Under the pieces are notes generated by a model that was not told the DNA's origin, did not search any database, and worked only from the letters and a program-made list of their open reading frames with translations. This document shows positions 7,907 to 13,375 of a DNA stretch of 13,375 bases, piece by piece (the stretch's first letter is position 1; every line of letters starts with the position of its first letter). The stretch is from an uncultured Collinsella sp. (GTDB lineage Bacteria > Actinomycetota > Coriobacteriia > Coriobacteriales > Coriobacteriaceae): positions 1 to 13,375 of the forward strand of contig USDH01000028.1 in assembly GCA_900553415.1 (NCBI GenBank), given 5' to 3'. Both the position numbers and the translations under genes were made by a program.

Positions 7907-9756
7907 GAAAGATCACTCTCCGTATAGGTTCTTTGGTATCCGAGCAAATATAGGCATATCCCAACGATTATAGAGGATAGGGTTCCCGCAACCGCCGCCT
8001 TGGCGACGACCGCGGCTGCAAGGCTGGCAATTTCCATATGGTGTGCAAGACAGGACGCCGCTGCGCAGCCGATGCCGGTGACAGCGATGGCGGCGATTGC
8101 GGCAAGGTTTGAGCCCTGATCGGCACGCTTGGCATGGGCATTGAGCAGCGCAGATGACGCTGCGGCAGTTGCCGCGACCAACACAAAGGCAGCCCAAAGG
8201 AGCGGGTCTCCCAGCGCTGCGGCAACGTTACCGAGCCCCAGCACGCCTCCGGCTGAAAGCGCGACCGTGGCCAGACGGGCAAAAAGCGCGCCCATGCCCG
8301 TTGCCGCGGCGGCGCTTGCCGGGCCGAGCCAAAATGACGCGACGCCGGCGGCGACCCCAGCTGCCAGGAAGGTATTGCCGGTCAGACAGCCAAGCGCGAG
8401 TGCACAGGTGAGCGTGGCGCTCGCGGCAGCCTCGGTGCGACCCCAGGCGATCCACCAACCGGACATGGCGGCGGCAAAGATCACCGCGACGGGCAACATC
8501 GACAGGACGCCCTGTGCCTGCATGGTGGCGTTGGCCATGAGCACCAAAAAGCCCACAGCCGAGATGGCCGAGCCAATCTGGGGGGCCAGGCCAGCCGCCG
8601 CTCCGATCGCGATGGCCGCAATGACCAGGCCGGGAAGCGCCGCGACGCCGGCCGTCTGCATCAGCAAAAAGCTAAAGGTGCCGCACGTTAGCGCCGAGAT
8701 AGTGCGCATGGTGTAGTCGCGCGCATGGCTCCAGCGCGTGCCCGCCCAGCCGAGTGCGGGGTCGACCTCGATGGCGTCGTCCTCGTAGTGCGACGGCTCG
8801 ATATCGTCGAGCTCCTGCTCGTCATCCGAAAGTTCGCCAACCATTTGCTCCAGGCTGCGACGGCCTTCGCGCACGCTGCCCAGACCGGCAAGGAGCTGGT
8901 CGCAAAATGCCTCGATGCTGTTGGGGCGGTCCTGCGGCATGGGGGAGAGCGCGCTCATGAGCGCGGCCTCGGCTCCCGGGGGAAAGTGTGGTATCAGCTC
9001 GCTGGGATAGGTGGCGCCGCCGATGATGCGGCCGAGCGAGTCGGCGGGCGTGGCCGCCATAAAGGGAGCGCTGCCGCACAGGCCCTCGTAGATCACACAG
9101 GCGAGGGCAAAGACATCGGCGCGCTCGTCGACCGTGCCGGTCTCGATATCGAGCTGCTCGGGCGGCATGTAGCCGATGGTGCCGCCGCGTGAGCCGCCAA
9201 AGCCACCGGCGGACGACAGCCGCGCCATGCCAAAGTCGGTGAGCTTTACATTGCCCGAGTGGTCGATGAGCACGTTGGCGGGTTTAATGTCCAGGTGGAG
9301 TACGCCATTACTATGGGCGAAGGTGAGCGCCTGGCCCAGGGCATCGGCAATGGCCGCGGCCTCGTCAAAGGTGAGCGAATGGCCGTCCACGCGATGCAAA
9401 AACTCGGCCAGCGACATGCCATCGACATATTCCATAACCAGGTAGGCATAGGCTGTGTCGTGCGTAAAGTCGATGACCTGCACGATATTGGGATGTTGAA
9501 GCATGGCGGCGGTATGCGCCTCGCGCAGCACGTCCATGATATCGCTGGCGGGCATGCCGGCGCCGTCTGTGAGGGGGATGCGCTTAATGGCCACGCGACG
9601 GCGCAGGTGCGTGTCGCGGCAGATCTCGATGGAGCCAAAACCGCCGGTCGCAAGTGTCTCGAGCGGCTGGTACCGCTTGAGCAGCTCGCGAGAGCTGGTG
9701 CCCTCCAAAGGAACGTCCGGCGAGAACCGGGCGGTATGTTGCGAGAAAAGCGGCAT
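7903..9756 (-). CDS. Non-RD Ser/Thr protein kinase with polytopic membrane C-terminus
   Basis: This 617-residue kinase is probably the first gene of the fhaA-fhaB-pstP-rodA/pbpA operon. The kinase domain spans about 29-290: altered glycine loop ATGGFGS (36-42, Ala where the first Gly is usual), ATP lysine K58 in VAIK, catalytic loop HLDIKPAN (154-161) and DFG (174-176). Catalytic Asp156 and metal-binding residues are kept, but the Arg of HRD is Leu. The activation segment is Gly/Ser-rich (SSAGGFGGSRGG) and ends YMPPEQ. An acidic linker follows (about 308-333). The rest, about 350-610, is Ala/Gly/Leu-rich with roughly nine or ten predicted membrane spans and no PASTA or other known sensor. It occupies the role of the second kinase (pknA in mycobacteria, next to pknB) but is placed before fhaA and differs in architecture, so no symbol is given. 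It is likely catalytically active; its signal is unknown. Confidence 0.92.
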   Translation of the reverse strand: MPLFSQHTARFSPDVPLEGTSSRELLKRYQPLETLATGGFGSIEICRDTHLRRRVAIKRIPLTDGAGMPASDIMDVLREAHTAAMLQHPNIVQVIDFTHDTAYAYLVMEYVDGMSLAEFLHRVDGHSLTFDEAAAIADALGQALTFAHSNGVLHLDIKPANVLIDHSGNVKLTDFGMARLSSAGGFGGSRGGTIGYMPPEQLDIETGTVDERADVFALACVIYEGLCGSAPFMAATPADSLGRIIGGATYPSELIPHFPPGAEAALMSALSPMPQDRPNSIEAFCDQLLAGLGSVREGRRSLEQMVGELSDDEQELDDIEPSHYEDDAIEVDPALGWAGTRWSHARDYTMRTISALTCGTFSFLLMQTAGVAALPGLVIAAIAIGAAAGLAPQIGSAISAVGFLVLMANATMQAQGVLSMLPVAVIFAAAMSGWWIAWGRTEAAASATLTCALALGCLTGNTFLAAGVAAGVASFWLGPASAAAATGMGALFARLATVALSAGGVLGLGNVAAALGDPLLWAAFVLVAATAAASSALLNAHAKRADQGSNLAAIAAIAVTGIGCAAASCLAHHMEIASLAAAVVAKAAVAGTLSSIIVGICLYLLGYQRTYTESDLS

Positions 9757-9762
9757 GGCCAA

Positions 9763-9767
9763 CCCTC
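9763..9767 (-). promoter_or_regulatory. Ribosome binding site fixing the kinase start
   Basis: GAGGG on the minus strand lies 6 bases before the ATG at 9754-9756. A TTG two codons earlier (9760-9762) would directly abut this site, leaving no room for initiation. The ATG giving MPLFSQH is therefore preferred. Confidence 0.6.
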
Positions 9768-9836
9768 GTGCGTTTAAAGTTCGTTTGCGAGCGGCGGGCG
9801 CGGGGCCGAGCCGTTCGCGGTGGCATAGATGCTGCT

Positions 9837-9845
9837 AGTGTAGCA
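9837..9845 (-). promoter_or_regulatory. Possible extended -10 promoter of the kinase-fhaA-fhaB-pstP-rodA/pbpA operon
   Basis: In the 144-base gap upstream of the kinase the minus strand reads TGCTACACT, a TGn-extended -10 box. It would give a leader of about 70-75 bases. No good -35 hexamer stands 16-18 bases further up. The YcxB-like gene upstream has the same direction, so read-through is also possible. Confidence 0.3.
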
Positions 9846-9900
9846 CGCTCGGGTGCATGGGGAGGATAGCGGGATGCGAGGTTGCCTGTCTGGCTTGGCC

Positions 9901-10626
9901 TTAGCGCTTCTTCTTGTTCTTCTTCTGCTTGCGCTGCTTGCCCTTGGTCTCCTGGGGCTTGTCGGCTTTATCGCCCTGCTTGGCCTCGGCGGCAGCCTTC
10001 TCGGCCTTCATTTTCTTCTTCTTGGTCTCGATGCGGAGTTTTTTGTTGATGCGCGCCTTAAGGAAGGCGCCAAACTGCTCGGCATTACCACGCACAAAGG
10101 TGTCCTTAGGGATCGTCACGCCCTGGTCGGCGAACATGGCAACAAAGATGCGCTCGCCGTCGAGCACGTGGTCGAGCTTCTCAAACGGGAAGAACTGCGA
10201 CTTGCCGCTCTTGCCCCAAACCATCAGGCCGTCCTCGTTGGCGGCGACGCGGCGATAGCGGCCACCCATGGACTCGTCGGCCTCGACGGCGTCGATAAAG
10301 TCGCGGGCGAGGGTGTGGTGCAGGTTTTTGCTCCACCAGGCCAAAAAGGCGCCGAATACGATCAAGACGACGCCAAACTTGATCCAGTTGCCGCCGGCCA
10401 CCAGCATGCCGATGCCGATGAGCGCGGCAATTGCCGCGGCGACATACAGCGAGCCGCGACGCCTGGGCGAGGCGACCAGGCGGGCGAAGTCGGTGACCAG
10501 GTCGTTTTCGTACTGGTACTCGTTGAGGTACAGGATGCCGTCGTCGGCTGCGGCCTGCTCCTCGAGCGCGACCTCGACCTGGTCGGCTGCTTCGGAGGGA
10601 ACGAGGTTGCTCTCTGCGTCTGCCAT
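9901..10626 (-). CDS. YcxB-like two-pass membrane protein with lysine-rich tail
   Basis: This is a 241-residue membrane protein of unknown function. An acidic N-terminus (1-50) is followed by two adjacent transmembrane helices at about 58-79 and 82-100. The hairpin places both ends on the same side, probably the cytoplasm. A soluble region at about 125-192 resembles the YcxB-like domain: a conserved pattern of an aromatic or Gly-rich strand, then SQFFPFEKLDHV, then a strand and TIPKDTF. The last 46 residues hold about 18 lysines plus arginines and could touch nucleic acid or acidic lipids, though this is only inference. The ATG has AGGAG 10 bases upstream. It is divergent from dnaX (116 bases) and runs in the same direction as the kinase operon 144 bases downstream. 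A role in the cell-wall module is not shown. The family match is made from pattern, not from a search. Confidence 0.85.
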   Translation of the reverse strand: MADAESNLVPSEAADQVEVALEEQAAADDGILYLNEYQYENDLVTDFARLVASPRRRGSLYVAAAIAALIGIGMLVAGGNWIKFGVVLIVFGAFLAWWSKNLHHTLARDFIDAVEADESMGGRYRRVAANEDGLMVWGKSGKSQFFPFEKLDHVLDGERIFVAMFADQGVTIPKDTFVRGNAEQFGAFLKARINKKLRIETKKKKMKAEKAAAEAKQGDKADKPQETKGKQRKQKKNKKKR

Positions 10627-10666
10627 GCTCTTTGGACTCCTATCGCGGCGGGCTCGCCGTACGGGT

Positions 10667-10673
10667 TATTATG
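10667..10673. promoter_or_regulatory. Divergent promoter region between the YcxB-like gene and dnaX
   Basis: In the 116-base divergent gap (10627-10742) the plus strand reads TATTAT at 10667-10672, a plausible -10 box for dnaX. The overlapping minus-strand hexamer CATAAT at 10668-10673 is a plausible -10 for the YcxB-like gene. Neither has a convincing -35 box at normal spacing. A second AT-rich patch, TATACC at 10724-10729, is too close to the dnaX ribosome site to be its -10. Confidence 0.3.
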
Positions 10674-10742
10674 GAATGCAGTATGCCGTGCGACCGCATG
10701 GCCGCCGCGGCAACAAGACTCAGTATACCCGGGGGAGCACCC

Positions 10743-13375
10743 ATGGAATCGTTGTACCGAAAGTATCGCCCGCTCACCTTTGACTCCGTGGTGGGCCAGC
10801 AGCATATCGTCTCGACGCTCGAGCACGCCATCACCGAGGGGCGCCTGTCCCACGCCTACCTGTTCTGCGGACCGCGCGGCACGGGCAAGACCACCATGGC
10901 GCGCATCCTGGCCAAGGCGCTGCTGTGCCGCAATGCCGAGGCGGCGCGCGCCGAGGGTGCAAGCGGCTGCATGCCCGACGGTACTTGCGAGGAGTGCGAG
11001 CTCATTGCCGAGGGTAACCACCCCGATGTCTACGAGCTCGATGCCGCCTCCCGCACGGGCGTGGACAATGTGCGCGAGGAAATCATCAACTCCGTCAACT
11101 TTGCCCCGGTGCGCGGCAAGTACAAGATCTATATCATCGACGAGGTCCACATGCTCACGACGGCGGCGTTCAACGCGCTGCTCAAGACGCTTGAGGAGCC
11201 GCCGGCGCACGTGATCTTTGTGCTGTGCACCACCGACCCGCAAAAGATTCTGGAGACCATCCTCTCGCGCTGCCAGCGTTTCGATTTCCATCGCATCGGC
11301 AACGAGGATATCGAGCATCGCCTGGCATACGTGTGCGAGCAGGAGGGCTTCGATTACGACGACGAGGCACTCGCCATTGTGGCGCGCCATGCCAAGGGCG
11401 GTATGCGCGACGCGTTGTCCACGCTGGAGCAGCTGAGCGTCTTTGGCAACGGTTCTGTGCATGCGGACGACGCCCGCTCGCTTTTGGGCGAGGTTTCGGA
11501 CCAGATTCTGGGCGAGTTTTCCCGCGCCATTGCCGATCGCGATGTTGCCGAGCTCTATGGACTGATTCGTGCACAGGTCGAGGAAGGAAACGACCTGCTG
11601 GAGCTGACGCGCGACCTGGTGGCGCATGTGCGTGACGTGTACGTTGCCTGCGTTGCCGGTGCCCGTGCCGAGCTGTTTGAGGGCGGCTCCGAGCAGGCCG
11701 AGGCGCTTGCTGCCGAGGCCGCTGCCTTTGGCGAGCATCCTGCCGACCGCCTGGCCCGTGTGCTGACGGTGCTCGACGATGCCGCACTGGAGATGAGGGG
11801 CGCGAGCGACGTGCGCCTGGTGCTCGAGATCGCCTGCACGCGCCTGGCACGTCCCGAGGCCGATTTAACGATTGAGGCATTGGCCGAGCGCGTGGCTCGC
11901 TTGGAGGCCATGGTTGCCAACGGCGCCGTGCCGGCGAGCGTGGCTGCTGCTCAGGCCGCCGCGCCTGCAGCATCCGTACCCGCTGCTGCCCAACAGCCGA
12001 CGCTAATTTCGGGCGCTCGTGCTGCCGCTCCGGCGGCATCCGTTGCCCCCGCTGCTACGTCCGCGCGCCAGGGCGGTATGCCTTGGGACCGTGGTGCTGC
12101 TGTTCCGGCTGCCCAGCCTGCGTCCCGTTCTGCGTCCGTGTCAGTTTCCAAGCCTGCAGCGCCTGCACCTCAGCCTGCGCCGACTCCGACGCCTCAGCCC
12201 GTTGCGGCTCCCGCGCCTGCCACCGCTCCGGCACCTAAGCCCCAGTCCAACAATGCCGCCCAGGTTGCCGCCGCCGGTACTGCCGAGACGCCCGCGGTCG
12301 AGGATGCCGGAGAGCTGCAGCGCAAATGGGCCGAGGTTGTCGAGCGTGTCAAGGCGCGTCAGGCTTCCTACGCAGGGCTTTTGCTCAACGCTCGCGCCAC
12401 GGCCGACGACGGCTCCAAGCTCACGGTCTCGTTCCCCGCGGGTTCGACTTTTGCCATTAAGATGCTCGGTCGCGCCGATACGCAGTCGGTGGTCCTGCCG
12501 ACGGTTTGCGCGGTCTTCGGTCGTCGTACCGTCGACTATGTCCTGGATGGGGGTGGCACGCCGGCTCCTCAACATGAGGAGCATTCTCCATCTGCACGGG
12601 CTGCGGTATCTGCGGACCCGCAACCCGTGTCCTCGGCGGCCCCTGTATCCTCGAGCGCCAGCGCGACGCAGCCAAAAGCGGCGCCGGTAGCGGCACCGAC
12701 CCTGTCGGCGCCTAAGCCCGTCACGGCCAAACCGGCTGCTCCGGCTCCCGCGCCCAAGCCCGCTGCCGCGCCTGCGCCCAAGTCATCCGACCTAGCTAAG
12801 GCCCCCTGGCTACGCTCCGACAACCCCGCCGGTGCTCCTGCCACGGGTAAGCTCCCGACCGAGCCCGCACCCCGTGCGCCCGAGTCCGCCGAACGGTCCC
12901 ATGGCGTGCTCTGGACGCTCGTCACGCTTCTTGCCCTCGTCGTTCTGTCCGCCGCCGGCCTTCTTCTCGGCCACAAGACCGTACTCGGCACGATGCCGCA
13001 GCTGCGCCCCGTCTATGAAGAGGTCTGCATGAAGGCACCGTGCCCCGGCTTCGTCTGGCAGAACGCGGCCGCCTTCAAGGTGACCGCAGAGATCGAGCGT
13101 CCGCTCGAGACGGCCGACGACGCCGACCGTGAAGTCGCCCGCCGCCTGCCCGTCGTGACGGCCCGCCTCTCCAACACCTCGGAACTGCCTCAGGCACTGC
13201 CGATTCTGGAGATGAAGCTGCTTGACGCCGCAGGCGAAACACTCGCTCAACGGGTGCTCGAGCCTGCCGACTACGGCTTCGGCGGCCGCGACGCCGTTGC
13301 GCCGGGTGCCGACGTTGCCGTCCGCCTGACGGTCACGACGCCGCTTCCCTACGATGCGTCAAGCGCCGTCGTGAA
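10743..13375 (+). CDS. dnaX: DNA polymerase III gamma/tau subunit DnaX, frame running into a foreign-looking DUF3426 segment
   Basis: DnaX is the clamp-loader ATPase of the replicative polymerase. The ATG has GGGGGAG 5 bases upstream. The AAA+ part is complete: Walker A GPRGTGKT (43-50), a four-Cys zinc module (C62, C76, C82, C85), Walker B IIDEVH (131-136), sensor motif LCTTDPQK and the SRC arginine-finger motif. A helical collar domain follows to about residue 385, then an Ala/Pro-rich linker. A C-terminal tau-like fold lies at about 520-604 (LQRKWAEVVERVKARQASYA onward). A second Ala/Pro/Ser/Lys-rich stretch (about 605-715) comes next. From about residue 722 the frame encodes one transmembrane helix and a DUF3426 domain, which no DnaX is known to carry. 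The frame is open to the window edge (877 codons). The DnaX identity is certain to about residue 604; the true C-terminus is doubtful because of the likely join. Confidence 0.9.
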   Translation, partial: MESLYRKYRPLTFDSVVGQQHIVSTLEHAITEGRLSHAYLFCGPRGTGKTTMARILAKALLCRNAEAARAEGASGCMPDGTCEECELIAEGNHPDVYELDAASRTGVDNVREEIINSVNFAPVRGKYKIYIIDEVHMLTTAAFNALLKTLEEPPAHVIFVLCTTDPQKILETILSRCQRFDFHRIGNEDIEHRLAYVCEQEGFDYDDEALAIVARHAKGGMRDALSTLEQLSVFGNGSVHADDARSLLGEVSDQILGEFSRAIADRDVAELYGLIRAQVEEGNDLLELTRDLVAHVRDVYVACVAGARAELFEGGSEQAEALAAEAAAFGEHPADRLARVLTVLDDAALEMRGASDVRLVLEIACTRLARPEADLTIEALAERVARLEAMVANGAVPASVAAAQAAAPAASVPAAAQQPTLISGARAAAPAASVAPAATSARQGGMPWDRGAAVPAAQPASRSASVSVSKPAAPAPQPAPTPTPQPVAAPAPATAPAPKPQSNNAAQVAAAGTAETPAVEDAGELQRKWAEVVERVKARQASYAGLLLNARATADDGSKLTVSFPAGSTFAIKMLGRADTQSVVLPTVCAVFGRRTVDYVLDGGGTPAPQHEEHSPSARAAVSADPQPVSSAAPVSSSASATQPKAAPVAAPTLSAPKPVTAKPAAPAPAPKPAAAPAPKSSDLAKAPWLRSDNPAGAPATGKLPTEPAPRAPESAERSHGVLWTLVTLLALVVLSAAGLLLGHKTVLGTMPQLRPVYEEVCMKAPCPGFVWQNAAAFKVTAEIERPLETADDADREVARRLPVVTARLSNTSELPQALPILEMKLLDAAGETLAQRVLEPADYGFGGRDAVAPGADVAVRLTVTTPLPYDASSAVV
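12690..12800 (+). repeat. Ala/Pro/Lys low-complexity stretch, likely place of the join
   Basis: The coding frame here is built of repeated Ala-Pro and Lys-Pro units (for example APAPKPAAAPAPK), written with near-repeated DNA of GCTCC, GCGCC and CCCAAGCCC type. Such linkers occur in DnaX proteins and in many unrelated proteins. It is therefore a natural point for in-frame recombination or for an assembler to switch between genomes. Confidence 0.5.
12801..13375 (+). other. DUF3426 (zinc-ribbon-type membrane protein C-terminus), partial, betaproteobacterial type
   Basis: This segment shares the dnaX frame. After a Pro-rich lead it encodes a transmembrane helix (VLWTLVTLLALVVLSAAGLLLG, split here as frame residues 722-731 and 732-743). 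The DUF3426 pattern follows: LRPVYEEVC with a second Cys five residues on (C762, C767), a strand ending ARLSNTSELPQALPILEM, LLDAAGETLAQRVLEPADY, and VAPGADVAVRLTV. In betaproteobacteria this domain usually follows an MJ0042-type zinc ribbon, which is absent here. Leucine and valine codons shift towards CTT/CTC and GTC. The segment is cut by the right edge. It is best read as the 3' part of a gene from another organism, with a real fusion as the less likely alternative. Confidence 0.7.

Noticed and set aside
10362..11738. Minus-strand open frame of 458 codons across dnaX and the YcxB-like gene
   Set aside because: It overlaps the Walker A, zinc and Walker B regions of dnaX and part of the YcxB-like gene in another frame, and has no domain of its own.
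10743..12600. Programmed frameshift in dnaX giving a short gamma form as in E. coli
   Set aside because: I found no A-AAA-AAG or long A-run slippery sequence with a following stop in the shifted frame.
12801..13375. A genuinely new DnaX variant anchored in the membrane
   Set aside because: Not accepted as the main reading: the domain belongs to an unrelated family of another phylum, codon use shifts, and the join lies in low-complexity DNA, which is typical of a chimeric assembly.
1..13375. CRISPR arrays, tRNA or rRNA genes, insertion sequences, attachment sites
   Set aside because: No regularly spaced direct repeats, cloverleaf-like segments, transposase motifs or terminal inverted repeats were seen; the window is nearly all coding.

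Overview
The window is GC-rich and almost fully coding. Most of it reads as a Coriobacteriia (Actinomycetota) chromosome, most like Collinsella. The basis is the actinobacterial order fhaA-fhaB-pstP-rodA-pbpA-pknB together with the sequence style of the proteins; no database search was possible. The last 0.5-0.6 kb looks different and resembles a DUF3426 protein of Betaproteobacteria (Sutterella/Burkholderiales type). The right end is therefore probably a chimeric join.

Layout, right to left on the minus strand: a YcxB-like two-pass membrane protein (9901-10626); a Ser/Thr kinase with a large polytopic membrane domain (7903-9756); FhaA (6893-7906); FhaB (6470-6886); a PP2C phosphatase of the PstP type (4674-6473); one 956-residue protein joining a complete RodA/FtsW glycosyltransferase to a complete PbpA class B penicillin-binding protein (1787-4657); and PknB, a PASTA kinase cut by the left edge (1-1654). 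The kinase, fhaA, fhaB, pstP and rodA-pbpA are spaced by GTGA or ATGA overlaps or by 6-16 bases, so they are very likely one operon. pknB follows after 132 bases. On the plus strand, dnaX starts at 10743, divergent from the YcxB-like gene, and its frame stays open to the right edge.

How the genes fit together: PknB senses cell-wall fragments through external PASTA domains, and PstP removes the phosphates. FhaA and FhaB read phosphothreonine marks, and RodA-PbpA polymerises and crosslinks peptidoglycan. This is the known actinobacterial growth-control module with three departures. RodA and PbpA are one polypeptide. The second kinase is a non-RD, polytopic protein at the head of the operon rather than a PknA next to pknB. 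PstP has a disordered N-terminal extension of about 210 residues.

No mobile element, CRISPR array, rRNA or tRNA was seen. There is no gene-free stretch longer than 150 bases.
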